In this document: one piece after another, positions 1 to 5,867 of the stretch
Position numbering within the stretch: position 1 is the first letter of the stretch
How the letters are laid out: every line of letters begins with the position of its first letter
Assembly (NCBI GenBank): GCA_021813025.1
Contig: JAKAME010000063.1
Location: 1 to 7,562 of the forward strand
Direction of reading: 5' to 3'
Length of the DNA: 7,562 bases
Source of the DNA: Microcaldota archaeon
GTDB lineage: Archaea; Micrarchaeota; Micrarchaeia; Anstonellales; Anstonellaceae
Notes under the pieces: generated by a model
Database searches by the model: none
What the model was told of the DNA's origin: nothing
Seen by the model: the letters and a program-made list of their open reading frames with translations, nothing else
Position numbers and translations under genes: made by a program

Positions 1-42
1 CTGATTTGCCCCGAATGCTACAAATTGATTGGAAGAGGGTAG
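1..42 (+). CDS. possible 3' end of a Cys-motif protein (partial)
   Basis: Frame 1 is open from the window edge to a TAG at 40-42 and reads LICPECYKLIGRG. The CPEC pair followed by a short hydrophobic or basic tail resembles the second half of a zinc ribbon at a protein's C-terminus. Only 13 residues are visible, so the family cannot be named. The promoter of the next gene begins about 50 bp downstream, which is consistent with a gene ending here. It could also be chance. Confidence 0.3.
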   Translation: MICPECYKLIGRG

Positions 43-94
43 GCAGACGGAGAACTGGCCGGCGCGATGGCGATGGCGGCATCTGGAACTTAAT

Positions 95-101
95 TTTATA
101 A
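95..101 (+). promoter_or_regulatory. TATA box of the 125-814 gene
   Basis: TTTATAA in an AT-rich patch inside otherwise GC-rich sequence. Its centre is 27 bp upstream of the in-frame GTG at 125, the spacing expected when the archaeal transcription start coincides with the start codon (leaderless mRNA). This is the main reason for choosing GTG 125 over the longer TTG frame that opens at 29. Confidence 0.6.
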
Positions 102-124
102 GGTTGGCGACACAAGTTGATTGC

Positions 125-814
125 GTGGGAAAATTCATTCTCTTAAAGCGCAGCGACAAGACTCAGGAGCACCCAGCCAAGCAGAGGCCCGAAAGCCAGA
201 CAGATGAGAAGCCGGCCAGACAGCAGATTGAGAAGTTCGACTTGGTGACAATCAAGTTCTGCGCCCGGCAGATGCGCTCGTTTTATCGGGCGGCCAAAAA
301 AGTGGAGAAGATGCCTGACTCGCCGGAAAAAACGCACAGGACCAACAAGCTGATTGAAAAGAGCCGCGAGCTGGTGCTGGATTTGGGATGCGACCAGCGC
401 GAGAAGCTCGGCTCTGAGAAAGCCAACTCCATCCGGCGCGCGGATTTTGAAGCCTATTTCGATGAACGGCGCGAGCTGATGAACCTGCAGATGCTGAAAT
501 GGCATTGGGGCGCGCTCAATGTTGCGGCAGGCATCATCACGGCAATGAGAAAGGGGGCTGATGCCGGCTGGACGTTTGTAGCGGCCAACTTCATCCAGCT
601 GGCAGAATTCGTTGTGCGGAATCTGCGCTTGAACAGCCTGCAGACGCAGGCCGAGCGCGGCTGGAAGATGGTGCAGGAATACGCCCAAAAAGAGAAAGCC
701 GCTGAAGCAGTCCGGCAAGCCGTGAAAACTACGGCTGCGGCCGAACAGAAAGCCGAAAAGCAGCCGGATAAATTGGCGCAGCATACCGGCATTCTGCCCG
801 AATACGCTGACTAA
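125..814 (+). CDS. hypothetical helical protein, orphan
   Basis: I do not recognise this 229-aa protein. From GTG 125 it has a short charged, probably disordered N-terminal part (about residues 8-36, rich in K, E, Q and P). A helical body follows, with many K/R/E residues in the middle. A mildly hydrophobic stretch at about 130-164 (it includes GALNVAAGII and FVAANFIQLAEFVV) is broken by a charged MRKGAD segment, so it reads as a buried or amphipathic helix pair rather than clear membrane spans. The last 50 residues are Ala/Lys/Glu/Gln-rich and may form a coiled coil. No catalytic motif is visible. The frame also opens from TTG 29, but those 32 extra residues cross the TATA box at 95-101 and look non-coding. 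The gene ends 9 bp before the convergent aspS stop. The opposite strand has a long open frame, but its Leu/His/Phe-rich composition is typical of a shadow. Confidence 0.65.
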   Translation: MGKFILLKRSDKTQEHPAKQRPESQTDEKPARQQIEKFDLVTIKFCARQMRSFYRAAKKVEKMPDSPEKTHRTNKLIEKSRELVLDLGCDQREKLGSEKANSIRRADFEAYFDERRELMNLQMLKWHWGALNVAAGIITAMRKGADAGWTFVAANFIQLAEFVVRNLRLNSLQTQAERGWKMVQEYAQKEKAAEAVRQAVKTTAAAEQKAEKQPDKLAQHTGILPEYAD

Positions 815-816
815 TC

Positions 817-822
817 TTTTTT
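817..822 (+). terminator. oligo-T terminator after the 125-814 gene
   Basis: A run of six T starts 2 bases after the TAA of the plus-strand gene, in the 9-bp gap to the aspS stop. Archaeal RNA polymerase terminates at short T-runs without needing a hairpin, so this is a plausible terminator. No hairpin is seen beside it. Confidence 0.4.
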
Positions 823-823
823 C

Positions 824-2119
824 TCATGGCGTGAGGCGGTGCCTGTCTCTTGGGAACAGCGCGGCCTCGCGGATGTTGTTCAGCCTGCAAATCTGCATGG
901 TGAGCCTCTCAATTCCGATTGACCAGCCAGCGTGCGGCGGCGCGCCCGTGCGGAAGGCGTTTATGTAGAATTCGAATGCTGCCGGGTCCAAATCGCGCGC
1001 TTTCAGCTGCTTAACCAGCAAATCTGGAATGTGGATGCGCTGCGCGCCTGACGAAATTTCCAAGCCCCGGTACATCAGGTCAAATGCCCGGCAGGTTTCG
1101 GGCTTGTCCGCGAAAGGCATGGAATAGAAGGCGCGGATGGCCGTGGGCCAGCCTGTGATGAAATAGGCCTCGTCGCCCAAAATGGAGAGCAGCTTGGCCT
1201 CTTTTTCCCTGTCAAAGTCGTCGCCCCATTCCATTGAAACTCCGGCAGCGTTCAATTTCTCAACAAGTTCGGTGTAGGTGTAGCGCGGGACTTTCTTGGG
1301 CACTTCCAACTCATCCGCGCCTATTGCCTTCAATTCAGCGCCGCACTCTTTCTTCACCTGCTTTAGGATGTCCAGCAGCGTCCTTTCCAGCGCGTCCATC
1401 GCGTCGTTTTCGTCACAAAAGCCCATCTCAACGTCCATCTGCAGCACCTCGTTGAGGTGCGAGAGGGTGTTGTGCTTCTCTGCGCGGAAGACGGGAGTGG
1501 TCATGAAAACCTTGTCCATGCCGCCAATCACGGCCAGCTGCTTGTACAATTGCGGGGACTGCGCCAGATTTGCTTCGCGCTCGAAATACTGCACCTTGAA
1601 CAAATCCGCCCCTCCTTCAGTGGCAGCGGCCACCAAGCATGGCGGGTGGATTTCGTCAAAGCCCTGCGCAAAGAGCGAATGGCGGAAGGCGTGCGAGACG
1701 TGGGACTTGATTTTGAATATGGCATTAACTATCGGCTTTCGCAAATCCACGTAGCGGTTGTCGAGGCGCACGTCAAGCTCGGCAGGCACCTGTCCGGTGA
1801 CGTCGAGAGGCATCTTCACTGTCGGAGTGGAGAGAACGTCAATGTGGGAAGGCAGCAGCTCGACGCCTCCGGCCGCAATCTTTGATTCGACTACCTTGCC
1901 CTTCACGGCAAGCACGGTTTCGCGCGGATGCACCATAAGCTCGAAAAGAGAGTCCTCTACGCCGCCTTTCTTGGCGAACACCTGTATTATGCCGGTCTTG
2001 TCGCGCAGGAGAAGGAAGCGCACCTTTCCCAAGTCGCGCACGTCATGCGCCCAGCCCGAGAGAGTGACTGTTTTGCCGACAAGGGATTTGGCTTCTGAGA
2101 TGTAGTGGGTGCGCAGCAT
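824..2119 (-). CDS. aspS: aspartyl-tRNA synthetase, archaeal type
   Basis: A class II synthetase that activates aspartate with ATP and charges tRNA-Asp in the cytoplasm. Its 431 aa matches the usual 430-440 of archaeal AspRS. From ATG 2119, an N-terminal OB-fold anticodon-binding domain (about 12-100, with GWAHDVRDLG) precedes the catalytic core. Motif 1 lies near 153-162. The ATEGG and LAQSPQLYKQ segments bind substrate. Motif 2 is FRAEKHNTLSHLNE (about 211-224). EISSGAQR and motif 3 GWSIGIERL (about 398-406) follow, and the family-typical C-terminus FPRDRHRLTP is intact. ATG 2119 gives MLRTHY, which aligns with the MYRTHY start of Thermococcus AspRS as I remember it, and it is preceded by GTGAT, a Shine-Dalgarno-like motif. 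The in-frame GTG at 2128 would add three residues and lies inside that motif. His25 in place of Trp suggests a discriminating (tRNA-Asp-specific) enzyme. AsnRS is the nearest alternative, but the C-terminus and core motifs favour AspRS. Confidence 0.95.
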   Translation of the reverse strand: MLRTHYISEAKSLVGKTVTLSGWAHDVRDLGKVRFLLLRDKTGIIQVFAKKGGVEDSLFELMVHPRETVLAVKGKVVESKIAAGGVELLPSHIDVLSTPTVKMPLDVTGQVPAELDVRLDNRYVDLRKPIVNAIFKIKSHVSHAFRHSLFAQGFDEIHPPCLVAAATEGGADLFKVQYFEREANLAQSPQLYKQLAVIGGMDKVFMTTPVFRAEKHNTLSHLNEVLQMDVEMGFCDENDAMDALERTLLDILKQVKKECGAELKAIGADELEVPKKVPRYTYTELVEKLNAAGVSMEWGDDFDREKEAKLLSILGDEAYFITGWPTAIRAFYSMPFADKPETCRAFDLMYRGLEISSGAQRIHIPDLLVKQLKARDLDPAAFEFYINAFRTGAPPHAGWSIGIERLTMQICRLNNIREAALFPRDRHRLTP

Positions 2120-2152
2120 GGGAATCACGGATGGGGGAAGATAGGAGTAGAG

Positions 2153-2160
2153 ATTTAAAA
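2153..2160 (-). promoter_or_regulatory. TATA box of aspS
   Basis: On the minus strand this reads TTTTAAAT. Its centre is about 37 bp from ATG 2119, so transcription should start near 2130, leaving a leader of about 10 nt that contains GTGAT as a ribosome-binding site. It is about 28 bp from the alternative GTG at 2128, so a leaderless GTG start cannot be excluded. Confidence 0.55.
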
Positions 2161-2226
2161 GAGCTAATTGGGAATCTGCGGAAGACCCCCAACTCGTTCA
2201 AAGCGGAGAATTAACACACGGATACA

Positions 2227-2234
2227 TTTATAAA
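2227..2234 (+). promoter_or_regulatory. TATA box of the 2256-2912 gene
   Basis: TTTATAAA, a near-ideal archaeal TATA box. Its centre is 25.5 bp upstream of ATG 2256, so transcription is expected to start at or beside the A of the start codon (leaderless). It is separate from the aspS box about 70 bp away, so the divergent pair uses two promoters. Confidence 0.65.
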
Positions 2235-2255
2235 CACAAGACGAGAAACACATTC

Positions 2256-2912
2256 ATGAAATTCTTTGGCCTGAATGTTGGCAAAAAAACCGAACCGCCC
2301 AAAATAGCGGTGGAGCGCACGCCTGATTTCAAGGCGCTTCCCGTCATCATAAAGGAGTTCCATCTCTACTCGCCGGGTTCGGAGGGCCTTCTCGTTCCGA
2401 ACAGCATCATGATTGGAAAGATGTACAAAAACCAGAGTGAAAAACCGGTGGTGGGCGTGGTGGCGCACGGCGAGCGCCAACTGGTGGCCGTAGGCCTCAA
2501 TTCATATTACTTTGACGCGGACGATGACTCTCGTTACATGTTTTTGAAGAACAACCAGAGCGGAGACGAAGTCATTCTCTCGACCAGGGGCATCGGTGCC
2601 GGTTCGCATGAGAATTTGGTCTATTTCTTCGGCTCGCCCTTTGGATACGGATGGGCAGACCTCCATCAGAAGAACTATGAGGTCCACAAGGGCGGATTCG
2701 TTGGCCCCGCCCAATCCCAGGAGCGGATTGTGAGCGTGCATGGGCACTCCATCGCTTACGGAGGAGGCCCGAACGAGGGCGTGGAGAAGGCCCTCAACGG
2801 AATGCTCGGCAGAGTGGTGGGGGAAATCATTGAGGTCGCCAAAGAGATTGACGCAAAAGCGTTCGGCCCCATGATTGACTATTTTTCAGGCAAGAGCAGG
2901 CTGGCCGAATAA
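2256..2912 (+). CDS. hypothetical protein, orphan, mixed alpha/beta
   Basis: I do not recognise this 218-aa protein. The first 25 residues are basic and polar (MKFFGLNVGKK), with no signal peptide or membrane span. Residues about 28-170 look like a run of beta-strands with glycine-rich turns (IIKEFHLYS, PVVGVVAHGERQLVAVGL, VIFS-like strands around 106-128, RIVSVHGHSIAYGGG). The end, about 173-210, is amphipathic helix (EGVEKALNGMLGRVVGEIIEVAKEI). Several His residues (71, 119, 137, 144, 162, 164) occur in polar loops and might bind metal, but they form no motif I can name. The start is supported by a TATA box at leaderless spacing, and the high-GC third positions are typical of this window. 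It is divergent from aspS and convergent with the KH gene 19 bp away, so it appears to be its own transcription unit. Confidence 0.75.
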   Translation: MKFFGLNVGKKTEPPKIAVERTPDFKALPVIIKEFHLYSPGSEGLLVPNSIMIGKMYKNQSEKPVVGVVAHGERQLVAVGLNSYYFDADDDSRYMFLKNNQSGDEVILSTRGIGAGSHENLVYFFGSPFGYGWADLHQKNYEVHKGGFVGPAQSQERIVSVHGHSIAYGGGPNEGVEKALNGMLGRVVGEIIEVAKEIDAKAFGPMIDYFSGKSRLAE

Positions 2913-2914
2913 TC

Positions 2915-2928
2915 ATCAGGACGCTGAT
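2915..2928. terminator. small hairpin between convergent genes
   Basis: ATCAG-GACG-CTGAT is a perfect 5-bp stem with a 4-nt loop. It fills the 19-bp gap between the TAA at 2912 and the convergent TGA at 2932-2934. It is followed by only three T on the plus side. A shared terminator is possible but weak, and a stem this short could be chance. Confidence 0.25.
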
Positions 2929-2931
2929 TTA

Positions 2932-3429
2932 TCACTCGAAAACGAATTCGACCGGCTTTCCCATCCATTTCGAGACAAGCGGCTCGAGCGCGCGCACGTC
3001 AAGGGGAAGCAGGCGCTCGTCCTCTTTTGAGAGGCGGACGCGCATGAGCGTCCGGCCGGCGCTGTAAGCCTCGTTTATGCCGCCGATTTTGACAGGGGAG
3101 AGCAAATCCTCCAAACGGCGGCGGGCGTCCCCGCTTTCGGAGAGTATGCGCACGCGCCTGCCCAGCGCGGCCGAGAGGGCCGAAACTACGCGGCCGCCCC
3201 TTCCAATCAGCACGCCAGGCTCGCCGTCCGTGAAAACAAGCACCTGCGCGCCCGCATCAAGGGCGCGGGTGAACGAGGCAAGGGAGAGGTTGTGCTGCTC
3301 GTTTATCTTGTAGAGTATGCGCGAGATGTCGACGTCAAGGCGGGAGATGGCGCCAGAACTGAGCTTTGACTGGCAGGAAGGGCAGAGCGTTTCGCCGATG
3401 GCGCAGGCGCGGCAGATGGGAGCCTTCAT
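2932..3429 (-). CDS. Zn-ribbon/KH-domain RNA-binding protein, NusA-like (archaeal)
   Basis: A 165-aa protein with two parts. The N-terminus has a zinc-ribbon-like set C6-x2-C9-x6-C16-x2-C19 (ICRACAIGETLCPSC). A KH domain follows, centred on the GRGG loop at 76-79 (VLIGRGGRVVSALSAALG), the usual G-x-x-G contact for single-stranded nucleic acid. This matches the archaeal family annotated as 'NusA-like KH' or 'predicted RNA-binding protein with Zn ribbon and KH', whose members typically start M-K-x-P-x-C. The C-terminal part (about 112-165) holds strands and a helix and ends in EFVFE. The molecular role of the family is not settled. RNA binding linked to transcription or ribosome function is inferred from the fold. 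ATG 3429 lies 3 bp after the alba stop codon, so translation is probably coupled to alba and the gene is last in a three-gene operon. No separate promoter is visible. Confidence 0.85.
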   Translation of the reverse strand: MKAPICRACAIGETLCPSCQSKLSSGAISRLDVDISRILYKINEQHNLSLASFTRALDAGAQVLVFTDGEPGVLIGRGGRVVSALSAALGRRVRILSESGDARRRLEDLLSPVKIGGINEAYSAGRTLMRVRLSKEDERLLPLDVRALEPLVSKWMGKPVEFVFE

Positions 3430-3432
3430 ACC

Positions 3433-3927
3433 CTACTTCTTGAGGATGATTTCAATGGTGGAGACTTTGGACTTGGTGCCGTCCTCGTTCTCCACCTCTT
3501 CAGTGCCTATGGAAATTGAATCCACGCGCATGTCTGTGAGGAACTTGTGGCGAACTATTTCGGCAACATCGACTGCCTTGGAAATTATCTGGCCTCTTGC
3601 CTTGAGCTTCACCCACGGCGCGCCGGTCTGGAACTGGGTGACTGCCGCCAGCACGTAGCCCATGGTGGGCTTCTTGCCTATGAAGATGGTGTTTTCCTCG
3701 CGCAATGGGGGGCGGGTGGCGGGGATGGGGCGAGGGCGGGGGGCGGAATGCTGGGCTGATGGATGGGAAGAACTTGGGGCTCCAGCCTGTGCAGCCGGAG
3801 TGGCGGGAGTTTGGCTTGTCGGAGTGCCGGCTGGGCCGTTGCTGTGCTGGCTCGTCGGGGTTGCGGCAGGGCTTTTGGGGGTTTGGCTTGTTGGGGTGTC
3901 GGGGGTTTGTTGGTTTTCGTTGTCCAT
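3433..3927 (-). CDS. albA: Alba DNA/RNA-binding protein with long Pro/Thr/Ser-rich N-terminal repeat tail
   Basis: Residues about 78-164 form a complete Alba domain: NTIFIGKKPTMGYVLAAV, then KLKARGQIISKAVDVAEIV, then VSTIEIILKK. The GKKP lysines (85, 86), which match the acetylatable, nucleic-acid-contacting Lys16/17 of Sulfolobus Alba, are present. Alba dimers coat archaeal DNA and also bind RNA. Typical Alba is about 90-100 aa, whereas this one is 164. The extra 77 N-terminal residues are low-complexity (P, T, S, A, Q) and contain three tandem 12-aa units starting TPTSQ at 11, 23 and 35, then a SAPRPRPIPATRPP linker. The tail is probably disordered, and its function is unknown. The start ATG 3927 has a good Shine-Dalgarno AGGTG (3939-3935) with a 7-nt spacer, 24 bp after the stop of the upstream RNase H-fold gene. 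That fits an internal operon gene and argues that the tail is genuinely translated. Confidence 0.92.
   Translation of the reverse strand: MDNENQQTPDTPTSQTPKSPAATPTSQHSNGPAGTPTSQTPATPAAQAGAPSSSHPSAQHSAPRPRPIPATRPPLREENTIFIGKKPTMGYVLAAVTQFQTGAPWVKLKARGQIISKAVDVAEIVRHKFLTDMRVDSISIGTEEVENEDGTKSKVSTIEIILKK
3790..3897 (-). repeat. three 36-bp tandem repeats coding the Alba tail
   Basis: Three directly adjacent 36-bp units (3862-3897, 3826-3861, 3790-3825) encode TPTSQTPKSPAA, TPTSQHSNGPAG and TPTSQTPATPAA. The first 15 bases of each unit are nearly identical in DNA (ACCCCAACAAGCCAA, ACCCCGACGAGCCAG, ACTCCGACAAGCCAA), while the second half drifts. The period is exactly 12 codons, so copy number can change without breaking the frame. 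Confidence 0.85.
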
Positions 3928-3934
3928 ATAGTTG

Positions 3935-3939
3935 CACCT
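3935..3939 (-). promoter_or_regulatory. Shine-Dalgarno of the alba gene
   Basis: AGGTG on the minus strand, 7 nt before ATG 3927 and inside the 24-bp gap after the upstream stop codon. It fixes the start upstream of the low-complexity tail rather than at an internal codon beside the Alba domain. Confidence 0.6.
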
Positions 3940-3951
3940 GTTTTGCCTGCG

Positions 3952-4935
3952 TTAGCGGCCTTGCGAGGCCCGGTTGCGCCTGTATTCCTCAATCATGCTC
4001 TGAAGGCGCAATGCATTCAACTTTTTTAAATCAGCGTCAGGGTCGGCAATGGCAGATGGGACGGGAGCGGGCGCAGGAACTGACGGCTGACTGGGCAAAA
4101 GAACTGGGCGAGAGATGCGCTGAGGCTGATTCGAGACGGCGGCTGCCCGCCACTTTCGGCCGTTTTTCTGCTTGTTCATGTAATCGATGTGCGACTGCAG
4201 GCGCCCTATTTGGGCGGCCATCTTCTGCCGCTCGCGGTCTGCCAGCCGGGCGCCCGTCACGCCGTTCTCAAGCAGGCGGATGCGGTGCATCAGGGATTCG
4301 CGCTCGGCCTCGAGGAATGAGATGCGCTTTCTAAGCTCGGAAATCGTGCGCTCAAGCGAGAGTGATTCGGCAGACGGAGTGAATGGGAAACCTTTTCGGA
4401 CCGGCGGCATCAGTGCGGGTTCTTTTGCCGGCTCCTCTTTTTGGGGCGGAAGCCTCAGCCGCTTTATCATTTCCAGAGCCGAGGCCTGGCGCACGCCCTG
4501 AAGCAGCAGGTGGCGCAGGGTTTCGGTGTCCTCGGCATTCAGGCCGGAGGAGGCAGGCTGGCGCAGGAGGTTCTGGCTGTGGCGCCATGCCTGCACCGCG
4601 GCAGAGAGCGCGTCGCGCTCGTGCACGTTGGAGACTGGGAAGGAAAATTGCTCAAATACCTCGCGCACCGCTCTTTTCTTGTCATCCTCCCGCCAGGGCT
4701 GGGTAGGAACGAAGAGGGCGGCATTGAATGAGGAGGCCAGTTTGAGCACTAATTCTGGCGCGGGGCGCACATCGGAGGCGATGAGTGATGGGCTGCCCCA
4801 AGACTCCAGCTCTGCCAATGCGGCCTCGAAGCCGCCCTGCTGGATGTGGGCGGCTCGCAGGGGCTTGCCGGAAAGGTCGAGGGCGGCGAGGCCGATTGTG
4901 TGGCCGGGGTCCACGCCGACGATGAGATAGGGCAT
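3952..4935 (-). CDS. DUF460-type RNase H-fold (predicted nuclease) protein, short form with coiled coil
   Basis: The N-terminal ~125 residues match archaeal DUF460 (COG2433), a predicted RuvC/RNase H-fold nuclease. The matching parts are LIVGVDPGHTIGLAALDL with acidic D9, LIASDVRPAPELVLKLASSFNA with D55, and NVHERDALSAAVQAW with E106 and D108. These acidic residues sit where metal-binding catalytic residues would lie, so activity is plausible though I know of no assay. After a helical linker, residues about 190-255 are a heptad-rich coiled coil (LERTISELRKRISFLEAERESL). A Pro-rich linker (about 278-300, PSVPAPAPVP) and a basic terminal helix follow. As I recall, family members are often 500-700 aa, so at 327 aa this is a reduced form. 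ATG 4935 has a TATA box 27 bp upstream (leaderless). It is the first gene of the operon with alba and the KH gene, and a role in nucleic-acid processing is inferred. Confidence 0.85.
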   Translation of the reverse strand: MPYLIVGVDPGHTIGLAALDLSGKPLRAAHIQQGGFEAALAELESWGSPSLIASDVRPAPELVLKLASSFNAALFVPTQPWREDDKKRAVREVFEQFSFPVSNVHERDALSAAVQAWRHSQNLLRQPASSGLNAEDTETLRHLLLQGVRQASALEMIKRLRLPPQKEEPAKEPALMPPVRKGFPFTPSAESLSLERTISELRKRISFLEAERESLMHRIRLLENGVTGARLADRERQKMAAQIGRLQSHIDYMNKQKNGRKWRAAAVSNQPQRISRPVLLPSQPSVPAPAPVPSAIADPDADLKKLNALRLQSMIEEYRRNRASQGR

Positions 4936-4958
4936 CGAAAGAGTATGCGAAGAGGGTG

Positions 4959-4965
4959 TTTAATA
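4959..4965 (-). promoter_or_regulatory. TATA box of the RNase H-fold/alba/KH operon
   Basis: TATTAAA on the minus strand. Its centre is 27 bp from ATG 4935, which predicts a leaderless first gene. It appears to be the only good promoter for the three genes down to 2932. Confidence 0.6.
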
Positions 4966-5013
4966 GAAAGATAGGTGAAGGAACGCCTGAGCAAAGGGTT
5001 ATAAATACACAGA

Positions 5014-5021
5014 TTTATATA
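5014..5021 (+). promoter_or_regulatory. TATA box of the 5052-5867 gene
   Basis: TTTATATA in an AT-rich block. Its centre is 34.5 bp before ATG 5052, which would put the transcript start near 5043 and leave a short leader carrying GGAG. It is only 16.5 bp from the ATG at 5034, too close for that start to be used from this box. A second candidate, TTATAAAT at 4999-5006, would start transcription near 5029 and could include ATG 5034. Confidence 0.5.
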
Positions 5022-5051
5022 ATTTAACATATAATGAACGAGGGAGAACCC

Positions 5052-5867
5052 ATGCCGCCACTCCAACTTAGATCACAATCCAGATGCAACACACAGCACG
5101 ACCTGCCAATGAGAATGGAAATGCTGGCTAGGCTAGAAATGCGGCACGAGAGAGGGCCTTTGGATCTACGGCTTCGGGAAGATTTGAGGGAACCGAATCG
5201 ATTTGCACTCCTCCAACCGGCAACGGACAGGCGGCACTTCGCCCCTCTCGTGGCTGAAAAACTGAAACACATAAATACTCAGGAAGATGCTATCAGGATG
5301 ATGGGGCGCTATAACGGCGACTTCATCAAGCATATGGAGCAGTTCCAGAACTGGAAGGATGTTGAATTCGGCTCCGGCTTCCTGTCGGAGTTTCTCAGGG
5401 TCGGGATGGAAGAGAGGGCGGCCGAGCTGCCCAGTATGACGCTGGAGTATGACCGGGTGGAATTCAAGCCCCAAGGAACGGTGTATGGTTCATTCAAGAC
5501 CGACGAGGTCAGCATTGATGGCACTTACGTTTTTCTTCTCTACAAGGGGGGCGAAAATGTGGCGCGTCTTTCATTCGACGCGATTAGCGGCGGGGTTCAC
5601 ATCGTCCAAATCCAGTCCGTGAAAGGCGCCGGCGAGGCGCTCGCGCCCATCAAGTGGGAGCGGGCGCTCATCGCCTATGTCTGCAAATGGGCGTCGGAGT
5701 GGGGACTGGAGAAAGTGGAGATTGTATCGGCGAAAAACAATGTTTGGGTGCAGGATGACCATATCCCCTACGAGCGGGCGCACATGATTTACGACGTGAG
5801 CGCCAAGCGCTCCGGCTTCAGGGAGAACGCGGACGGGAACTGGGTAAAATTCCTAGAAGCGGCTTAA
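5052..5867 (+). CDS. hypothetical protein, C-terminal half GNAT-like
   Basis: No family recognised with certainty; 271 aa from ATG 5052. The N-terminal ~95 residues are polar, Arg/Met-rich and probably partly helical. The C-terminal half, from about residue 130, has the order expected of a GNAT acetyltransferase. Strands come first (TYVFLLYKGGENVARLSFDA, VHIVQIQSVKGAG). A long helix IKWERALIAYVCKWASEWG, a strand VEIVSA, and a helix ending YDVSAKRSGF follow; the last resembles the Y-x-x-x-G-F that closes many GNAT folds. A canonical Q/R-x-x-G-x-G/A acetyl-CoA loop is not clear; KGAGEA near 191-196 is the nearest candidate. ATG 5052 has GAGGGAG just upstream and a TATA box at the short-leader distance. 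ATG 5034 is in frame and would add six residues. Codons at the 5' end (more AGA, CTA, ACA) are less GC-biased than the rest. The stop overlaps the convergent gene by 4 bp. Confidence 0.7.
   Translation: MPPLQLRSQSRCNTQHDLPMRMEMLARLEMRHERGPLDLRLREDLREPNRFALLQPATDRRHFAPLVAEKLKHINTQEDAIRMMGRYNGDFIKHMEQFQNWKDVEFGSGFLSEFLRVGMEERAAELPSMTLEYDRVEFKPQGTVYGSFKTDEVSIDGTYVFLLYKGGENVARLSFDAISGGVHIVQIQSVKGAGEALAPIKWERALIAYVCKWASEWGLEKVEIVSAKNNVWVQDDHIPYERAHMIYDVSAKRSGFRENADGNWVKFLEAA

Noticed and set aside
29..124. TTG-started N-terminal extension of the first gene
   Set aside because: It runs through the TATA box, is Trp/Arg-rich and unlike the rest of the protein, and GTG 125 fits the promoter spacing.
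143..784. 213-aa minus-strand open frame opposite the 125-814 gene
   Set aside because: Leu/His/Phe/Arg-heavy composition with no recognisable motif, and no promoter at its start. The plus strand has a TATA box at leaderless spacing and coding-like composition.
1296..1885. Plus-strand open frames inside aspS
   Set aside because: aspS is fully intact on the other strand with all class II motifs; these are GC-driven shadows.
3790..3897. 36-bp repeats as a CRISPR-like array
   Set aside because: The units are directly adjacent with no spacers, in frame, and encode a protein tail; the period is 12 codons.
3705..4334. 209-aa plus-strand open frame antisense to alba and the RNase H-fold gene
   Set aside because: It spans the junction of two well-supported minus-strand genes and is Gly/Arg/Cys/Trp-rich, as expected of antisense of Pro/Ala-rich coding DNA.
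5034..5051. ATG 5034 as start of the GNAT-like gene
   Set aside because: It is only 16.5 bp from the best TATA box, whereas ATG 5052 has GAGGGAG upstream and correct short-leader spacing. ATG 5034 is kept as an alternative because of the second box at 4999-5006.
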